Shown: positions 48,621-61,055 of the stretch, piece after piece
Layout of the letters: the number at the start of each line of letters is the position of its first letter
Numbering within the stretch: position 1 is the first letter of the stretch
Origin: Streptococcus mitis
GTDB taxonomy: Bacteria > Bacillota > Bacilli > Lactobacillales > Streptococcaceae
Direction of reading: 5' to 3'
DNA: 64,000 nucleotides
NCBI RefSeq assembly: GCF_003943935.1
Contig: NZ_RJOB01000009.1
Coordinates: forward strand, 906-64,905
Notes under the pieces: model-generated
The model's input: only the letters and a program-made list of their open reading frames with translations
Told to the model about the DNA's origin: nothing
Database searches by the model: none
Program-made: the position numbers and the translations under genes

Positions 48621-48657
48621 GTTTTTTAAGAATTTTTTTAGAGAGACTATCGCCACT

Positions 48658-48682
48658 AAAAAAGAGACTCTATTAAGTCTCC
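48658..48682 (-). terminator. Terminator of pcsB
   Basis: Stem GGAGACT-TAAT-AGAGTCTC followed by TTTTTT, 8 bp after the pcsB stop. Confidence 0.8.
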
Positions 48683-48690
48683 TTTTCTAA

Positions 48691-49878
48691 TTAATCTGCA
48701 TAAATATATGTTACAAAACCTGACGACGTAGTTGTCGGATTGAACCATCCACGATGATTTCCAAGAGTGCGATTACCAGCATAATTTGATTCTGACACTT
48801 GGATACGTGTTGTTGATTCTACAGCAGTGACTACCGCTACGTGTCCATATCCACCATCATTCCAACATGCAATCGCACCAACTTGAGGTGTCGAACCTGT
48901 ACGGAATCCTGCAGCAGCTGCACTTGTAGCCCACTGTGCTCCATTACCCCAATAGTCTCCAGCCCAAGGTGCTAATGTTTTAACTCCCCATGTACATTCT
49001 CCAATTGGATAACTTGAAGCATTTGTACTGTATGTTGGGCGTTGTTTGACTGCCACAGGAGTGTATGTTGTTGATTCCGAAGAAGCTACAGCTTGAACCT
49101 GTGCTGCAAAAGTCGTATTTCCAGAAGCAACAACTGTTTGTTGTTGACTTACTTGTTTTGCCTTGTAAGCTGCTTCTGCCTCTGCTGCTGCTTTTGCTGC
49201 CGCTTCTGCTTCTGCTTTTTTCTCTAGCAAACTTGCTTTTTCATCTTCTGCTGTCGCTTTTTCAGCAGCAAGATTTAATTCTGCAGCCTTCAACTCAGCT
49301 TGTTTCGTTGTTAGAGCTTGTGCATCATCAGACAATTTCTGTTGATTTGCAATTACTGTATTAATTGCGTCATTGTTTGCCACTTGCTTCTCAGAAATTG
49401 CTTTTTTATCTGCTTTTTGTTGTTCCAACATTTTGTTGTTAGCAGATACAATTTCATTCATTGCTGCTACACGTGAAATGGCTTCTGTAATTGATTTTGA
49501 GTTTACAATCGTATTGATGTAGCTAGTTGCAGCTCCATTTGTTTGAGCACTACGAGCTTGTTTTTCCAAAGAATCATTGCGAGATACAATGTTTTTAGAA
49601 AGTTCTGTAATCTCACTCTCAAGCTTTTTGGATTCTGCTTGCAATCTATCATTTTCAGCTTGCAAGTTAGATTGCTCAGCTTGAATAGCCGATACTTGCT
49701 CCTGAATTTGGTCAACTTGTTTTTGGGCTTCTTGTTGTTGTGCTGTTAAGTTACTAATTTTATTATCTTGAGCAGCAATTTTGTCATCAGTCGTTTCTGC
49801 ATGCGCAGTTGTTAAAACAGCTACTTGAGAAACCATTACTGTACTTAATAAAAGTGACGCTAAGATTTTTTTCTTCAT
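48691..49878 (-). CDS. pcsB: Cell-division peptidoglycan hydrolase PcsB
   Basis: 395 residues. Signal peptide ([23 protein letters not shown]), a long coiled-coil domain (about 35-250, heptads such as [18 protein letters not shown]), an Ala-rich linker and a C-terminal CHAP domain with the catalytic Cys in [10 protein letters not shown] and His in GYGHVAVV. It splits septal peptidoglycan under control of FtsEX. WalRK-dependent and essential in pneumococcus; a WalR-like box lies upstream. Confidence 0.97.
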   Translation of the reverse strand: MKKKILASLLLSTVMVSQVAVLTTAHAETTDDKIAAQDNKISNLTAQQQEAQKQVDQIQEQVSAIQAEQSNLQAENDRLQAESKKLESEITELSKNIVSRNDSLEKQARSAQTNGAATSYINTIVNSKSITEAISRVAAMNEIVSANNKMLEQQKADKKAISEKQVANNDAINTVIANQQKLSDDAQALTTKQAELKAAELNLAAEKATAEDEKASLLEKKAEAEAAAKAAAEAEAAYKAKQVSQQQTVVASGNTTFAAQVQAVASSESTTYTPVAVKQRPTYSTNASSYPIGECTWGVKTLAPWAGDYWGNGAQWATSAAAAGFRTGSTPQVGAIACWNDGGYGHVAVVTAVESTTRIQVSESNYAGNRTLGNHRGWFNPTTTSSGFVTYIYAD

Positions 49879-49913
49879 ATTACGTAGATACTCCTTCTTT
49901 TAAAGACAATACT

Positions 49914-49957
49914 AGTATACCAAAAAAAGGCCCAATGAATATTACGCCTTTGTTACA
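49914..49957 (-). promoter_or_regulatory. pcsB promoter with WalR/VicR box
   Basis: Minus strand: TGTAAC-N5-CGTAAT (49957-49941), one mismatch from the WalR direct repeat, and -10 TATACT (49919-49914) downstream. The arrangement suits activation. Confidence 0.75.
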
Positions 49958-49971
49958 TTTTTGTTTCTTTC

Positions 49972-50466
49972 TCATAGATAATATTTTTCAAAAATAAACT
50001 GAAAAATAAGCATCCACACAAGATTTAAAATCATGGATGGTACTAGGCTATAAACGATAAAAATCGGCAGACTATCTACAGTTAAACCTACCACTAATGC
50101 AAAGAGATAAGCTCCCATATCAAATAGAAAACTCATAACAATCATAGCCAAGATTCTTGTCCAACGATTCAACAAAATAACACTATTCAATTTATGAAGA
50201 AAGGCTCCCAATAAGATAAATAAGAGAGTTGCAATCCCTATTAGATGGAAAAAGTAAACATCGTAAACCAAGCCTATCACAAAACAATAGACTAGGTAGA
50301 GATACTCTGATACTTCTATCGTCTCAAATAAGAGAAATAGAAAAAGAAAATGACTAGCCAAATGTACATGGGGGAAAAATGAACCCAGAAGCTGGCTAAT
50401 ATGGGCGTCAATTAGAACAAAGAAAGGAAGCAATAAAAACACTCCAACCCGCTTCAACTGTCTCAT
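49972..50466 (-). CDS. mreD: Rod shape-determining protein MreD
   Basis: 164 residues, five or six membrane segments, starting at the last base of mreC. Basic, hydrophobic and of family size. Works with MreC in peripheral peptidoglycan synthesis even though these cocci lack MreB. Confidence 0.92.
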   Translation of the reverse strand: MRQLKRVGVFLLLPFFVLIDAHISQLLGSFFPHVHLASHFLFLFLLFETIEVSEYLYLVYCFVIGLVYDVYFFHLIGIATLLFILLGAFLHKLNSVILLNRWTRILAMIVMSFLFDMGAYLFALVVGLTVDSLPIFIVYSLVPSMILNLVWMLIFQFIFEKYYL

Positions 50467-51284
50467 TATGAATTCCCCACTAATTCTATCACATCCACAT
50501 TATGAGTATCTGCACTCAATTTAACAGTTACTTCTCGTGTCAAATAGTCTGTACTATGCGTTGTGGTAACTACTTCACCAACAGGAATATCCGCAACGTT
50601 AAAGTTTCCTAATCCACCCGTTGTCACTTTATCGCCTGTACTAATATCGCTATTACTATTTAATTGGCTAATTTTAAGAACTTCATTTTCCTTGTCATAA
50701 CCAACAATAATCCCATAAATTGTAGTAGAACCATGTTGAATTTTAACAGAAATCTTATCAGCATTTTCCGTATTTGTCAGAAGGTTGACTATAGTAGAGT
50801 TCTCCTCTACTTTTGAAACACTCCCAATCAAGCCACCATTTGCAATAGCTAACATGTTCTCAGAAGCCCCTTTTGATGTGCCTACATCTAAGGTCAATTC
50901 CTGCTTCCAAGATACTGGAGATCGCATAATAACATCTGCTGCTAAAGTCTTTGTGGCTTGCAACTTGGACTTCATATCAAGCAATTGGCGCAGTTGTTCA
51001 TTTTCCGTCTTTAAACTTTCCGCCTCATTTGATTTAACTTCTAACTGGTAAATCTGTTTCTTCAAACTTTCATTTTCATTATATGTTCGTGTTAAGTGAA
51101 CCAAATCTGATTTGACAGAATCAAACCACTGAAAAGGTTTTTGTACAACCCTATCAACCAATGAGATTCCATCTCCTAATTTTGTCACAATTGTACTTGA
51201 ATAAGTCGTCGCCAAGAGAGCTGACACAAGCAGAACAGTGACAAAAACAATAATGACATATTTTGATTTTTTAAAACGGTTCAT
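50466..51284 (-). CDS. mreC: Cell shape protein MreC
   Basis: 272 residues. One N-terminal membrane helix (YVIIVFVTVLLVSALLATTY), a coiled coil (YNENESLKKQIYQLEVKSNEAE), then the beta-barrel domain with NGGLIGSVSKVEENSTIVNLLT. Directs peripheral wall synthesis with MreD. Confidence 0.95.
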   Translation of the reverse strand: MNRFKKSKYVIIVFVTVLLVSALLATTYSSTIVTKLGDGISLVDRVVQKPFQWFDSVKSDLVHLTRTYNENESLKKQIYQLEVKSNEAESLKTENEQLRQLLDMKSKLQATKTLAADVIMRSPVSWKQELTLDVGTSKGASENMLAIANGGLIGSVSKVEENSTIVNLLTNTENADKISVKIQHGSTTIYGIIVGYDKENEVLKISQLNSNSDISTGDKVTTGGLGNFNVADIPVGEVVTTTHSTDYLTREVTVKLSADTHNVDVIELVGNS

Positions 51285-51343
51285 ATCCCTACCTTTATAT
51301 CAAAAACTGTTACAGTAACTTTTTTATTAATTCCTGAAAGCTA

Positions 51344-52138
51344 CTAAGATTTTAAGAAAAATAAGCAACAACCAAGTACGAGAATAACAAGAATTGCTAG
51401 CGTATCCTTTCGAGTCCATTTCAATTGTCTGTATTGACTTCGGCCTTTTCCACCCTGATAACCACGCGCTTCCATGGCGATAGCCAAGGAATCTGCACGT
51501 TTTAAACTTGTCGCAAAAAGAGGAATCAAAATAGGAATCATAGCCTTTACTTTTTGAACAATACTTCCTTCACCAAAATCCACTCCACGCGCTTTCTGCG
51601 CATTCATAATCCGCGTCGTATCATCCATCAATGTTGGGACAAAACGTAGACTCATGGACAGCATCAATCCAATTTCATGAACTGGAACTTTCACACGCTT
51701 TAAAGGTGCTAACAAAGCTTCGACAGCTGATGCCAAACTTAAGGGCATGGTCGTTAAGGTTAACAAAGTTGAAAAGAAAATTATCAATACAAAGCGACAA
51801 AAAATAATTCCAGCTTGTTGCAAAGCATAATCTGTGATTCTCACAAACGAAAACTCAAATAAAACATTCCCATTAGAAATGAAAAACAATTGAAAAATAG
51901 TTGTGAAGGCAATCAAGAAAAACATAGACTTCAAGCCCTGAATAAAAAATGAAATAGATACTCCTGACAAGGCAATAAATATCCCTGTTGCTATAAAAAG
52001 AATCAGATTCGTCAAAGGATTATTAGCCCAAAACACAATCAAAATCAGTAGCATCATAGCCATCAATTTGCTACGTGGATCCAACCGGTGAACAATCGAA
52101 TCCCCTGGGATATAACGTCCCAAAATCATACTATCCAT
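51344..52138 (-). CDS. ecfT: ECF transporter transmembrane component EcfT
   Basis: 264 residues with about five membrane helices and the two Ala-Arg-Gly coupling motifs ([10 protein letters not shown] and [10 protein letters not shown]). Shared scaffold of group II ECF vitamin importers. Overlaps the upstream ATPase gene by 8 bp. Confidence 0.95.
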   Translation of the reverse strand: MDSMILGRYIPGDSIVHRLDPRSKLMAMMLLILIVFWANNPLTNLILFIATGIFIALSGVSISFFIQGLKSMFFLIAFTTIFQLFFISNGNVLFEFSFVRITDYALQQAGIIFCRFVLIIFFSTLLTLTTMPLSLASAVEALLAPLKRVKVPVHEIGLMLSMSLRFVPTLMDDTTRIMNAQKARGVDFGEGSIVQKVKAMIPILIPLFATSLKRADSLAIAMEARGYQGGKGRSQYRQLKWTRKDTLAILVILVLGCCLFFLKS

Positions 52139-52970
52139 TTAGCGACTCCTTGAACTCCTCTATCTTAATCGGTAATCGTTTAAATGACACGCCTCTATCA
52201 GCCAATCGTTTACAAAAAGCTGTAATTTTAGGTACTCCCAACTGCACTTCTTCCATAAAGACAACATCTTGAAAGACATCACTCGGTTTACCACCCTTCA
52301 CTAAACGTCCCTTTTCCATTACATAGACTTGATTCGCATATTCAGCAACATCATCCATCAAATGCGTGACTAAGACAATGGTCATCCCTGACTGGTGGAG
52401 TTTTTTGAACAAATTCATCAACTCTTTTCTACCTAGAGGATCTAGGCCAGCTGTTGGCTCATCTAAGACTAATATAGCTGGCTCCATGGCAAGTATGCCT
52501 GCAATTGCGACACGTCTCATTTGTCCACCTGACAGCTCAAACGGGCTACGATCAAAAAGTGATTCATCAATTCCAACCAGAGCCAGTTTCTCACGCGCAA
52601 TCTTCTCCGCATCTTCTTCAGAAACTCCAAAATTTTGCGGTCCAAAAGAAACATCCTTCAAAACTGTTTCTTCAAAGATCTGATTTTCAGCAAACTGAAA
52701 TACCAAGCCAACCTGTTTTCTAATTTGACGAATATCTTTATTTTTAGACGTCGAAGTGATTAATGTATCAAAAACCTGCACGCTTCCTTGACTTGGCACC
52801 AATAAACCGTTTAAAAGTTGTAAAATGGTTGATTTGCCACTACCTGTGTGGCCAATTAAAGCCGTATAAGAACCATCTTCAATCGTTAAAGAAACATCTG
52901 ACAAAGCTGTTGAAGCTAAGGGAGTCCCTTCTTGATATGTAAAACTCACATTTTCTAGAGCAATTCCCAT
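52131..52970 (-). CDS. ecfA2: ECF transporter ATPase EcfA2
   Basis: 279 residues: Walker [17 protein letters not shown]-loop [13 protein letters not shown], signature [13 protein letters not shown], Walker [13 protein letters not shown]. Pairs with EcfA1. Overlaps ecfA1 by 16 bp. Confidence 0.95.
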   Translation of the reverse strand: MGIALENVSFTYQEGTPLASTALSDVSLTIEDGSYTALIGHTGSGKSTILQLLNGLLVPSQGSVQVFDTLITSTSKNKDIRQIRKQVGLVFQFAENQIFEETVLKDVSFGPQNFGVSEEDAEKIAREKLALVGIDESLFDRSPFELSGGQMRRVAIAGILAMEPAILVLDEPTAGLDPLGRKELMNLFKKLHQSGMTIVLVTHLMDDVAEYANQVYVMEKGRLVKGGKPSDVFQDVVFMEEVQLGVPKITAFCKRLADRGVSFKRLPIKIEEFKESLNG

Positions 52971-53782
52971 AGCTTATCCTCTAGCTCACTTTCTGTCAAA
53001 TAATTTTCAGGCAAATCATAGCCATTCTGGCTCAAAGAATTTTTTAATTGATTGGCAAAAGGATCGTCTAATCCAATTTGATCTAAATCATTTCGTGAGA
53101 AAAGCTCCCTTGGACTACTAGTTGATTCAATTGACCCTTTTTTCATTACCAATACGCGATCACTCATGGCAACTTCTTCCAAATCATGTGTAATGGAAAT
53201 GATCGTCATATCATAGTCTTTTCGAATTCCTTGTACTGTCTCAATAAGTTCTCTACGACCCTCAGGATCCAACATACTCGTTGCTTCATCTAGGATTAAA
53301 ATAGCTGGTCTTAGGGCTACAACACCTGCAATAGCCACACGTTGCTTTTGGCCACCTGATAGACGTGCTGGCTCTCTCTTTTTAAATTCCAACATGCCAA
53401 CTAAAGCCAGAGCTTCCTCCACTCTCTTTTTCATTTCTTGACGAGAAAGGCCCTGATTTTCCAAACCAAAGGCAACATCATCTTCAACAGTCGCTCCAAC
53501 AAATTGATTGTCTGGATTTTGAAAAACCATACCGATTTGACGACGTATATTCCAAACATTTTCCTCAGTCAAACGTTGGCCATCAATTATAATCTCTCCC
53601 GATTCTGCTTCCAATAAGCCATCAATTAATCGAACCGTCGTTGATTTACCACTACCATTATGCCCTACAATCGAAAGCCATTCTCCACGTTTCACGTGAA
53701 ACGTAATATCCTTCACATCATAGTATTCCTGACTTTCTTTATAGCGAAAAGAAAGATTTTTTACATCAATTATTGATTTCAT
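52955..53782 (-). CDS. ecfA1: ECF transporter ATPase EcfA1
   Basis: 275 residues: Walker [17 protein letters not shown]-loop [13 protein letters not shown], signature [13 protein letters not shown], Walker [13 protein letters not shown]. Forms the energising heterodimer with EcfA2. Overlaps pgsA by 4 bp. Confidence 0.95.
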   Translation of the reverse strand: MKSIIDVKNLSFRYKESQEYYDVKDITFHVKRGEWLSIVGHNGSGKSTTVRLIDGLLEAESGEIIIDGQRLTEENVWNIRRQIGMVFQNPDNQFVGATVEDDVAFGLENQGLSRQEMKKRVEEALALVGMLEFKKREPARLSGGQKQRVAIAGVVALRPAILILDEATSMLDPEGRRELIETVQGIRKDYDMTIISITHDLEEVAMSDRVLVMKKGSIESTSSPRELFSRNDLDQIGLDDPFANQLKNSLSQNGYDLPENYLTESELEDKLWELL

Positions 53783-54324
53783 TTCGAACCAAATGTCCCT
53801 TTAAATACATAGGCACTACCCTTGAAATAGTCATAGCCAGAGTAGATAGTGAAAAATAAGGCTACATAAAGTAGAACTTGACCAATCAAAGTCCAATGTA
53901 ATAGTAAGAAAATAATCGCAAACATCTGACTGAAAGTTTTAATTTTCCCAGGCATTGCTGCCGCTAAAACTGTTCCGCCAGTTTCAACCAATAAAAGCCT
54001 TAAACCTGTCACAGCCAACTCTCGACAGATAATCACTGCAACAATCCAAGCCGGAGCCATCCCTAACTCAATCAACATAATAAAAGCCGACATAACTAGT
54101 AGCTTATCCGCCATAGGATCTGCAAATTTACCAAAATTACTGACCACATTCCATTTACGAGCTAAATATCCATCTAAATAATCTGTAATACTAGCAATAG
54201 CAAAGATAATAGCTGCTACTATATGACTCTCTATCGAATTTCCTACTGTTAAAATAAAGATAAAAATAGGTATAAAAAGAATTCGACCTATTGTTAAGAG
54301 ATTTGGAATTTGTTCTTTTTTCAT
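53779..54324 (-). CDS. pgsA: CDP-diacylglycerol--glycerol-3-phosphate phosphatidyltransferase PgsA
   Basis: 181 residues. CDP-alcohol phosphotransferase motif D-x2-DG-x2-AR-x8-G-x3-D-x3-D is complete in DYLDGYLARKWNVVSNFGKF followed by ADPMADK. Four to six membrane helices. Makes phosphatidylglycerol phosphate. Lies 10 bp after rodZ. Confidence 0.96.
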   Translation of the reverse strand: MKKEQIPNLLTIGRILFIPIFIFILTVGNSIESHIVAAIIFAIASITDYLDGYLARKWNVVSNFGKFADPMADKLLVMSAFIMLIELGMAPAWIVAVIICRELAVTGLRLLLVETGGTVLAAAMPGKIKTFSQMFAIIFLLLHWTLIGQVLLYVALFFTIYSGYDYFKGSAYVFKGTFGSK

Positions 54325-54334
54325 TCGTTTTTCC

Positions 54335-55177
54335 TTAATTCTTAGTGAAGGTTATCGTAATTGTCCCAGTATAAGCTGTTAATTTAGATAAATCCACAGT
54401 CTGATTATCTACTGTCAAAGCAACACCTTTGACAACACCTAATGTAATGATAACAGGATTTGTTGTTGAAACAGTTGTTTCCGAACTTTTATTATCCGGT
54501 GATAAAGTCACACCACCCTCAAGCTCGCTTTCTGAAACACTGACCCAACTTCTAGCATCTGAAACTGCCAATTGCAATTTAACTGTTTCCTTACTTGTCT
54601 TATAAGCTATTTCTACATGATTTCCTTCACCTGATACACTTATAGCTGATTCTACACTAGAGGAACTGCTAGATGAACTACTACTTGAGGAGTGGGGAAC
54701 AGAGCTAGTTGAACTTATTGAACTTGTTGATTGAACCACACTGTAATTAGAAAGAGAAGGCCCTTCTGGTTGAGTCTGGATATAATTCCAAACATAATAA
54801 GTCACAAAAATTACAATCGATAGTGCAAAGAGTACAAAATAAAATAAAGGTAAAAATGATGTTTTTTTCTTATTTTTCTTACTTGAACGTCTGCGCCCTG
54901 TCAACTCATCTTCATCAACATCCACTTCCTCATAAGTAATCATACTCCCAGAATCATAAGCATCCAAAACAATTTGGTCATCTAACTCAACAGCCCATGC
55001 ATATTTTTTCAAGAAAGAACGCGTGTAAAAAGGACTTGGAAGTTGATCGAAATCGTCTGCTTCCATTGCTTCCAACATATCTAACTGGATTTCTGTCTTT
55101 TTATGCAATTCATCTAAACTCAATCCCTGATTGATTCTAGCTAATCGTAAAACCTCACCAATTGTTTTTTTCCTCAT
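54335..55177 (-). CDS. rodZ: RodZ-like helix-turn-helix membrane protein
   Basis: 280 residues from ATG 55177 (MRKKTIGEVLRLAR), since AAGAAGGG sits 9-10 nt upstream; ATG 55186 is too close to it. Cytoplasmic HTH_25 domain (about 1-70), basic juxtamembrane run (RRSSKKNKKK), one membrane helix (PLFYFVLFALSIVIFVTYYVW), a Ser-rich linker with twelve consecutive Ser, and a C-terminal DUF4115 beta domain. Acts with MreCD in peripheral wall growth. Confidence 0.93.
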   Translation of the reverse strand: MRKKTIGEVLRLARINQGLSLDELHKKTEIQLDMLEAMEADDFDQLPSPFYTRSFLKKYAWAVELDDQIVLDAYDSGSMITYEEVDVDEDELTGRRRSSKKNKKKTSFLPLFYFVLFALSIVIFVTYYVWNYIQTQPEGPSLSNYSVVQSTSSISSTSSVPHSSSSSSSSSSSSVESAISVSGEGNHVEIAYKTSKETVKLQLAVSDARSWVSVSESELEGGVTLSPDNKSSETTVSTTNPVIITLGVVKGVALTVDNQTVDLSKLTAYTGTITITFTKN

Positions 55178-55218
55178 ACTTGTCATCCCTTCTTTCTAGT
55201 GTCTATTATGATAGGTTA

Positions 55219-56502
55219 CTACGATGGGAATATTGTAAAATCAACTATATCCCCTTCATCTATTAAGTGATGCCCTGCTTCAAGGACATCCTCTAAAGTA
55301 ATTTCCTGTAAAATCTTTGGTAAATCAAAAATTGTCTCACCATGTTCAAAAGCATCATATTGCGTTGCAATAAATTCAAGAGAGTTCATACTACTGAAAA
55401 ATTCTCCAAACATCTCTCTTTTGATAATATCTAAATGATCCTCTGTAATATCCAAATCCTTTGTAAAATTACGAATGGTCTTCCTAAATTGATGAGATAA
55501 AGCAACTGGCTCTTTCGTATCCATTGTCAACATAACAAAATGAAAGCGACTTGTAACTTCAACTTCAAGAGATAAGGAAGCATCTATCTTACCTGATTCA
55601 TATAATTTTTGAAAACGATCCGAAGTCCAACCAAACATCATTGCAAACAATAATTTTAATAAAATATGATGTCGATAGCAATCCGCTTCAGCCACTTCTC
55701 GCTTACCTCTAACCCCAATCGCTAATTTAGGAGAAGACACTTCCATTCTCATACTGTCTGTTTGCTTTACATCTTGTAAAACAAACTTCTCTCTTGTTAC
55801 TTCCTGAACATCTAAATCTTTCCGTTCTTTTCTTTCAAAGTATCCCTGAACTAGCTCCACATCAAAATTACCAACTAAAAACAGAGACATATTTACAGGC
55901 TTGTAAAACTTTGTGAAATTTTCTTGCAAATTAGTTAGATTGATTTGGGAAATGGACTCCTCACTTCCAACTATATCAGTCGCTAAAGGTGTGCCAGGAT
56001 ATAAATTCGCTAAGGTTGAAAAGAATAAACACGAATCGGGATCATCTTGGTACATTTCTCGTTCTTGCTGGATAATATCCTGCTCTCTCAGAATGGAATC
56101 TTCGGTAAAGTGTGCCGATGTTACCAATTCATCAAGTAAGTCTAAATTTTCTAAAAAATGAGCCGTTGATGAAAAAAGATAACTTGTTTTTGTAAAGCTT
56201 GTAAAGGCATTACTATCTGCACCTAGACTCGTAAAAGCCGACATCAAGTCGCTAGAATCTTCTCTCTCAAATAATTTATGTTCAAGAAAATGAGCAATTC
56301 CTGCAGGATATTCTTTTACATCTCCGTCAACTTCTGTGACAAGCATATCTACCGAACCAAACTGTACAGTTACACTCCCGTAAACCTCTTTAAATTCCTT
56401 TTTAGGCAAAAGAGCAACTGTCAATCCATTTGACAAACGAGTTCGATAAACCATTTCTTTTACAGCTGGATAGTATTTTTCTTCAAAAACAACCTTTGTC
56501 AT
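55219..56502 (-). CDS. M16 family zinc peptidase, YmfH-like
   Basis: 427 residues. Inverted zinc motif HxxEH is intact in PAGIAHFLEHKLFER, with the downstream Glu in NLQE/DIIQQERE region. Forms a gene pair with the inactive-looking M16 paralogue overlapping by 4 bp upstream. Substrate unknown. Confidence 0.9.
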   Translation of the reverse strand: MTKVVFEEKYYPAVKEMVYRTRLSNGLTVALLPKKEFKEVYGSVTVQFGSVDMLVTEVDGDVKEYPAGIAHFLEHKLFEREDSSDLMSAFTSLGADSNAFTSFTKTSYLFSSTAHFLENLDLLDELVTSAHFTEDSILREQDIIQQEREMYQDDPDSCLFFSTLANLYPGTPLATDIVGSEESISQINLTNLQENFTKFYKPVNMSLFLVGNFDVELVQGYFERKERKDLDVQEVTREKFVLQDVKQTDSMRMEVSSPKLAIGVRGKREVAEADCYRHHILLKLLFAMMFGWTSDRFQKLYESGKIDASLSLEVEVTSRFHFVMLTMDTKEPVALSHQFRKTIRNFTKDLDITEDHLDIIKREMFGEFFSSMNSLEFIATQYDAFEHGETIFDLPKILQEITLEDVLEAGHHLIDEGDIVDFTIFPS

Positions 56503-57749
56503 TCTATTCCTTCCATAAAGTAAATCGCCTGTAGTTTCACATTATTAGCTGCTCTACAAATAGCATCTTTGTCAACTTGCTCGAGTTTTGCAATCCAACC
56601 TTTAAAGTCTGCTGAAGATTTTCCAAGTAAGGCATTTTGATAAGTACGTTCAATCAATGAACTTTGATTATCTTGAGAAAGTAACAAAGAACGACGAATC
56701 ATTTCCTTAGTCTGCTCTAACTCAAGCTCTGTAAAATAACCTTTTTTTAAATCAAGCAGTTGATTATTCATCATTTTACGAGCCTGGTTCCGATTTTCTC
56801 GATCAATACCAGCATACATCCTCAAGAACCCACTAAATAAATCGAGCTGACTGGAAATGGTATAAGCTAATCCAGCATTTTCACGGACATTTGTAAAGAG
56901 TTTAGAATGAGCAAATCCACCCAGTAAACCATTCATTACAATCATGGGTAAATGTTGCTCATCACCATATTCAGCAGAGCAATGATAGCCCAACTCTAAA
57001 ATGGACTGTCCCACATTTTTCCGAACCATTCCTTCCTGAAGGATATTGGAATAAGGTTGACAATACTGAACCTTCACATTACCTTCTCGCCCTTTAAAAC
57101 CGAATGATTCTAATACATTTAGAATTTCAACCTCATTAAAATCACCTAGGAAAAAGAAATCTATTCTGTCATTGGCCAAAAATTCTTGGAAACAAGAATA
57201 AGAACTTTGTGGAGTTTCAGCTAAAATACGATTTCGTAAATCACTATATTCCAATTGGAGACGTTCGTCATGAAAAAATAATTTATCTAATTCTTTATGT
57301 GCAAAATAAAAAGAATCATCCATATCAGCTGCTAAACTTGCTAGCAATTGTTTTTTCTCAATTTCAAATAAGGCCGAATCAAACCCATTATCAACTACAA
57401 CGGGTGAAAAAAGAGTTTCTTTTACTAGTTCCAAAACCTGTGAAGTTAACACATTTTTCTTACTTAAAAACTCATCACGAACATATGTGAATGTCAATTC
57501 TACAATGTGGCTTTGTCCTCTTCTAAAATAATTGGTTGACATATCTGTACCATATAGACTAGCCAAGTGTCTTCTCAAATCTTGAGAAGTAGGGTACATC
57601 AGATTAGCAGTCTCTAGTATACTCGCACTCAACATGCGACCTGCGATCGTATCAAGAGATAATAGAGCTGTAAAACGCACGGTGATTTTGTTCGTTTTAA
57701 ACTTCTTTGATTGGATAAAATGTGTTGAAACTCCATGCACTAACTCCAT
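56499..57749 (-). CDS. M16 family peptidase-like protein without zinc motif, YmfF-like
   Basis: 416 residues with the M16 fold (GLLGGFAHSKLFTNVRENAGLAY is the conserved C-terminal-domain signature) but no HxxEH: the equivalent position reads SILETANLMY. This is expected for the non-catalytic partner in two-subunit M16 enzymes. First gene of the long minus-strand run, divergent from yaaA. Confidence 0.88.
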   Translation of the reverse strand: MELVHGVSTHFIQSKKFKTNKITVRFTALLSLDTIAGRMLSASILETANLMYPTSQDLRRHLASLYGTDMSTNYFRRGQSHIVELTFTYVRDEFLSKKNVLTSQVLELVKETLFSPVVVDNGFDSALFEIEKKQLLASLAADMDDSFYFAHKELDKLFFHDERLQLEYSDLRNRILAETPQSSYSCFQEFLANDRIDFFFLGDFNEVEILNVLESFGFKGREGNVKVQYCQPYSNILQEGMVRKNVGQSILELGYHCSAEYGDEQHLPMIVMNGLLGGFAHSKLFTNVRENAGLAYTISSQLDLFSGFLRMYAGIDRENRNQARKMMNNQLLDLKKGYFTELELEQTKEMIRRSLLLSQDNQSSLIERTYQNALLGKSSADFKGWIAKLEQVDKDAICRAANNVKLQAIYFMEGIE

Positions 57750-57907
57750 GATTTACCTCCTTATATACAGACTTCTATTATATCACGAAAACCTGAAATT
57801 TTCTTGTTCTCTGTAACACTTTTGAAATAAAAATCGCTTACATTTCTCCCAGTTTCTCTCACTATTTTTAGGAAAATATGGTATAATACCAAAGATTGAG
57901 GTGAATT

Positions 57908-58276
57908 ATGGAATACAAATTATTTGAAGAATTTATTACCCTCCAAGCGCTACTCAAAGAACTTGGAATTACACATAGCGGAGGAGCTATCAAATCATTT
58001 CTCTCTGAACATTCTGTTTACTTTAATGGGGAATTAGAGAGTCGTCGCGGTAAAAAACTTCGTATTGGCGATAAAGTTGACATCCCTGACATGGACATTG
58101 ACATCTTGTTGACACAACCCACTTCTGAGGAGCAAGAAGAATATCAAGCTGATAAGGTTGAAAAAGAACGGATTGCTAAACTTGTCAAAGAGATGAATAA
58201 GGGAGTAAAAAAAGACAAATCGAAACCTGCTTCATCACCTAAAAGCAAACAAGCTCCGCGATTCCCTGGAAGATAA
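57908..58276 (+). CDS. yaaA: S4-domain RNA-binding protein YaaA
   Basis: 122 residues with an S4 fold ([33 protein letters not shown]) and a basic, disordered tail. The gene immediately precedes recF, as in most Firmicutes. A TATAAT lies at 57882-57887. Role in ribosome biology inferred only. Confidence 0.92.
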   Translation: MEYKLFEEFITLQALLKELGITHSGGAIKSFLSEHSVYFNGELESRRGKKLRIGDKVDIPDMDIDILLTQPTSEEQEEYQADKVEKERIAKLVKEMNKGVKKDKSKPASSPKSKQAPRFPGR

Positions 58277-58278
58277 TC

Positions 58279-59376
58279 ATGTGGCTACAAAACCTATCTC
58301 TAAAGACTTTTCGTAATTACAAAGAGACGAAAATAGACTTTAATCCTAAATTGAATGTCTTTTTGGGACGTAATGCACAAGGAAAAACAAATATGCTAGA
58401 GGCTATCTATTTTTTAGCCTTAACGCGTAGTCATCGAACTCGAACAGATAAAAATCTCATTCATTTTGATGAAGAACAACTTCATCTTTCAGGTCTTGTT
58501 CAGAAAAAAACTGGATCCATTCCTCTAGAAATCGAACTAACACAAAAAGGTCGTGTGACAAAAGTTAATCATTTAAAACAGGCACGCCTTTCAGATTATG
58601 TAGGACACATGAATGTTGTCTTATTTGCTCCTGAAGATTTACAACTAATTAAAGGAGCACCTTCAGTTCGACGAAAATTTATTGATATGGAGCTTGGACA
58701 AATCAAGCCAATCTATTTATCAGATTTAACCAATTATAATCACCTCCTAAAACAAAGAAACACTTATCTAAAATCAGCTCAAAAAATAGATGAAACCTTC
58801 CTTTCTGTGTTGGATGATCAGCTAATTGATTATGGATGTCGTGTAATGAATCACCGCTTAGATTTCATAAAAAAACTAGAATCATTTGGGCGTAAGAAAC
58901 ATTTTGAACTCTCTAATCAGATTGAAGAGTTGTCAATTTCCTATCAATCTTCTGTCAAGATAACTGACAAAGAAAACTTATCTGAATCTTTCAAAATTGC
59001 TTTAGAAAAAAGTAAACCCCGAGATTTATTTAAAAAGAATACTGGTGTTGGTCCTCATCGAGATGACATTTCTTTTTATATAAATGGGATGGATGCTAGT
59101 TTTGGAAGTCAAGGCCAACATCGTAGTCTCGTCCTTTCTATAAAATTAGCAGAAATCGAGTTAATGGAAAGTATTACTACAGAATCTCCGATATTATTAC
59201 TTGACGATGTTATGAGCGAGCTTGACAACACTAGACAGTTAAAATTATTAGAAACGATTTCTCAATCAATCCAAACCTTTATTACAACAACAAGCTTAGA
59301 CCATCTTCAAAATCTACCAGAAAATCTAAGTATTTTCACTATTCAAGATGGTAAAGTTGTTGTAAATAAAACTTGA
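58279..59376 (+). CDS. recF: DNA repair and recombination protein RecF
   Basis: 365 residues. Walker [18 protein letters not shown], signature [17 protein letters not shown], Walker [13 protein letters not shown]. Loads RecA at gaps with RecOR. Starts 2 bp after yaaA. In this lineage recF is not next to dnaA. Confidence 0.97.
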   Translation: MWLQNLSLKTFRNYKETKIDFNPKLNVFLGRNAQGKTNMLEAIYFLALTRSHRTRTDKNLIHFDEEQLHLSGLVQKKTGSIPLEIELTQKGRVTKVNHLKQARLSDYVGHMNVVLFAPEDLQLIKGAPSVRRKFIDMELGQIKPIYLSDLTNYNHLLKQRNTYLKSAQKIDETFLSVLDDQLIDYGCRVMNHRLDFIKKLESFGRKKHFELSNQIEELSISYQSSVKITDKENLSESFKIALEKSKPRDLFKKNTGVGPHRDDISFYINGMDASFGSQGQHRSLVLSIKLAEIELMESITTESPILLLDDVMSELDNTRQLKLLETISQSIQTFITTTSLDHLQNLPENLSIFTIQDGKVVVNKT

Positions 59377-59386
59377 CAACATTGTA

Positions 59387-59417
59387 AAAGAACTCCTATT
59401 TTTGCAGGAGTTCTTTT
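59387..59417. terminator. Bidirectional terminator between recF and guaB
   Basis: Stem AAAGAACTCCT/AGGAGTTCTTT with A-run and T-run on opposite sides. Confidence 0.88.
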
Positions 59418-59425
59418 TATTTCTT

Positions 59426-60986
<1,561 letters not shown>

Positions 60987-61002
60987 ATATTACAGGGGTA
61001 AA

Positions 61003-61041
61003 TAAAAAACTATCTTTTCTTTCTGATAGAAATGATAGTTT
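61003..61041 (-). terminator. Terminator of trpS
   Basis: Stem AAACTATC/GATAGTTT with long loop and TTTTTTATT tail, starting 14 bp after the trpS stop. Confidence 0.7.
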
Positions 61042-61055
61042 CTTGTAAAATAAAC

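Noticed and set aside
51285..51343. Terminator between ecfT and mreC
   Set aside because: The short GTTAC/GTAAC repeat has no loop, so a stable hairpin is unlikely; read-through seems more likely.
54650..54720. Slippage-prone microsatellite in the rodZ poly-Ser linker
   Set aside because: The serine run is encoded by mixed codons, so the DNA is not a simple repeat.
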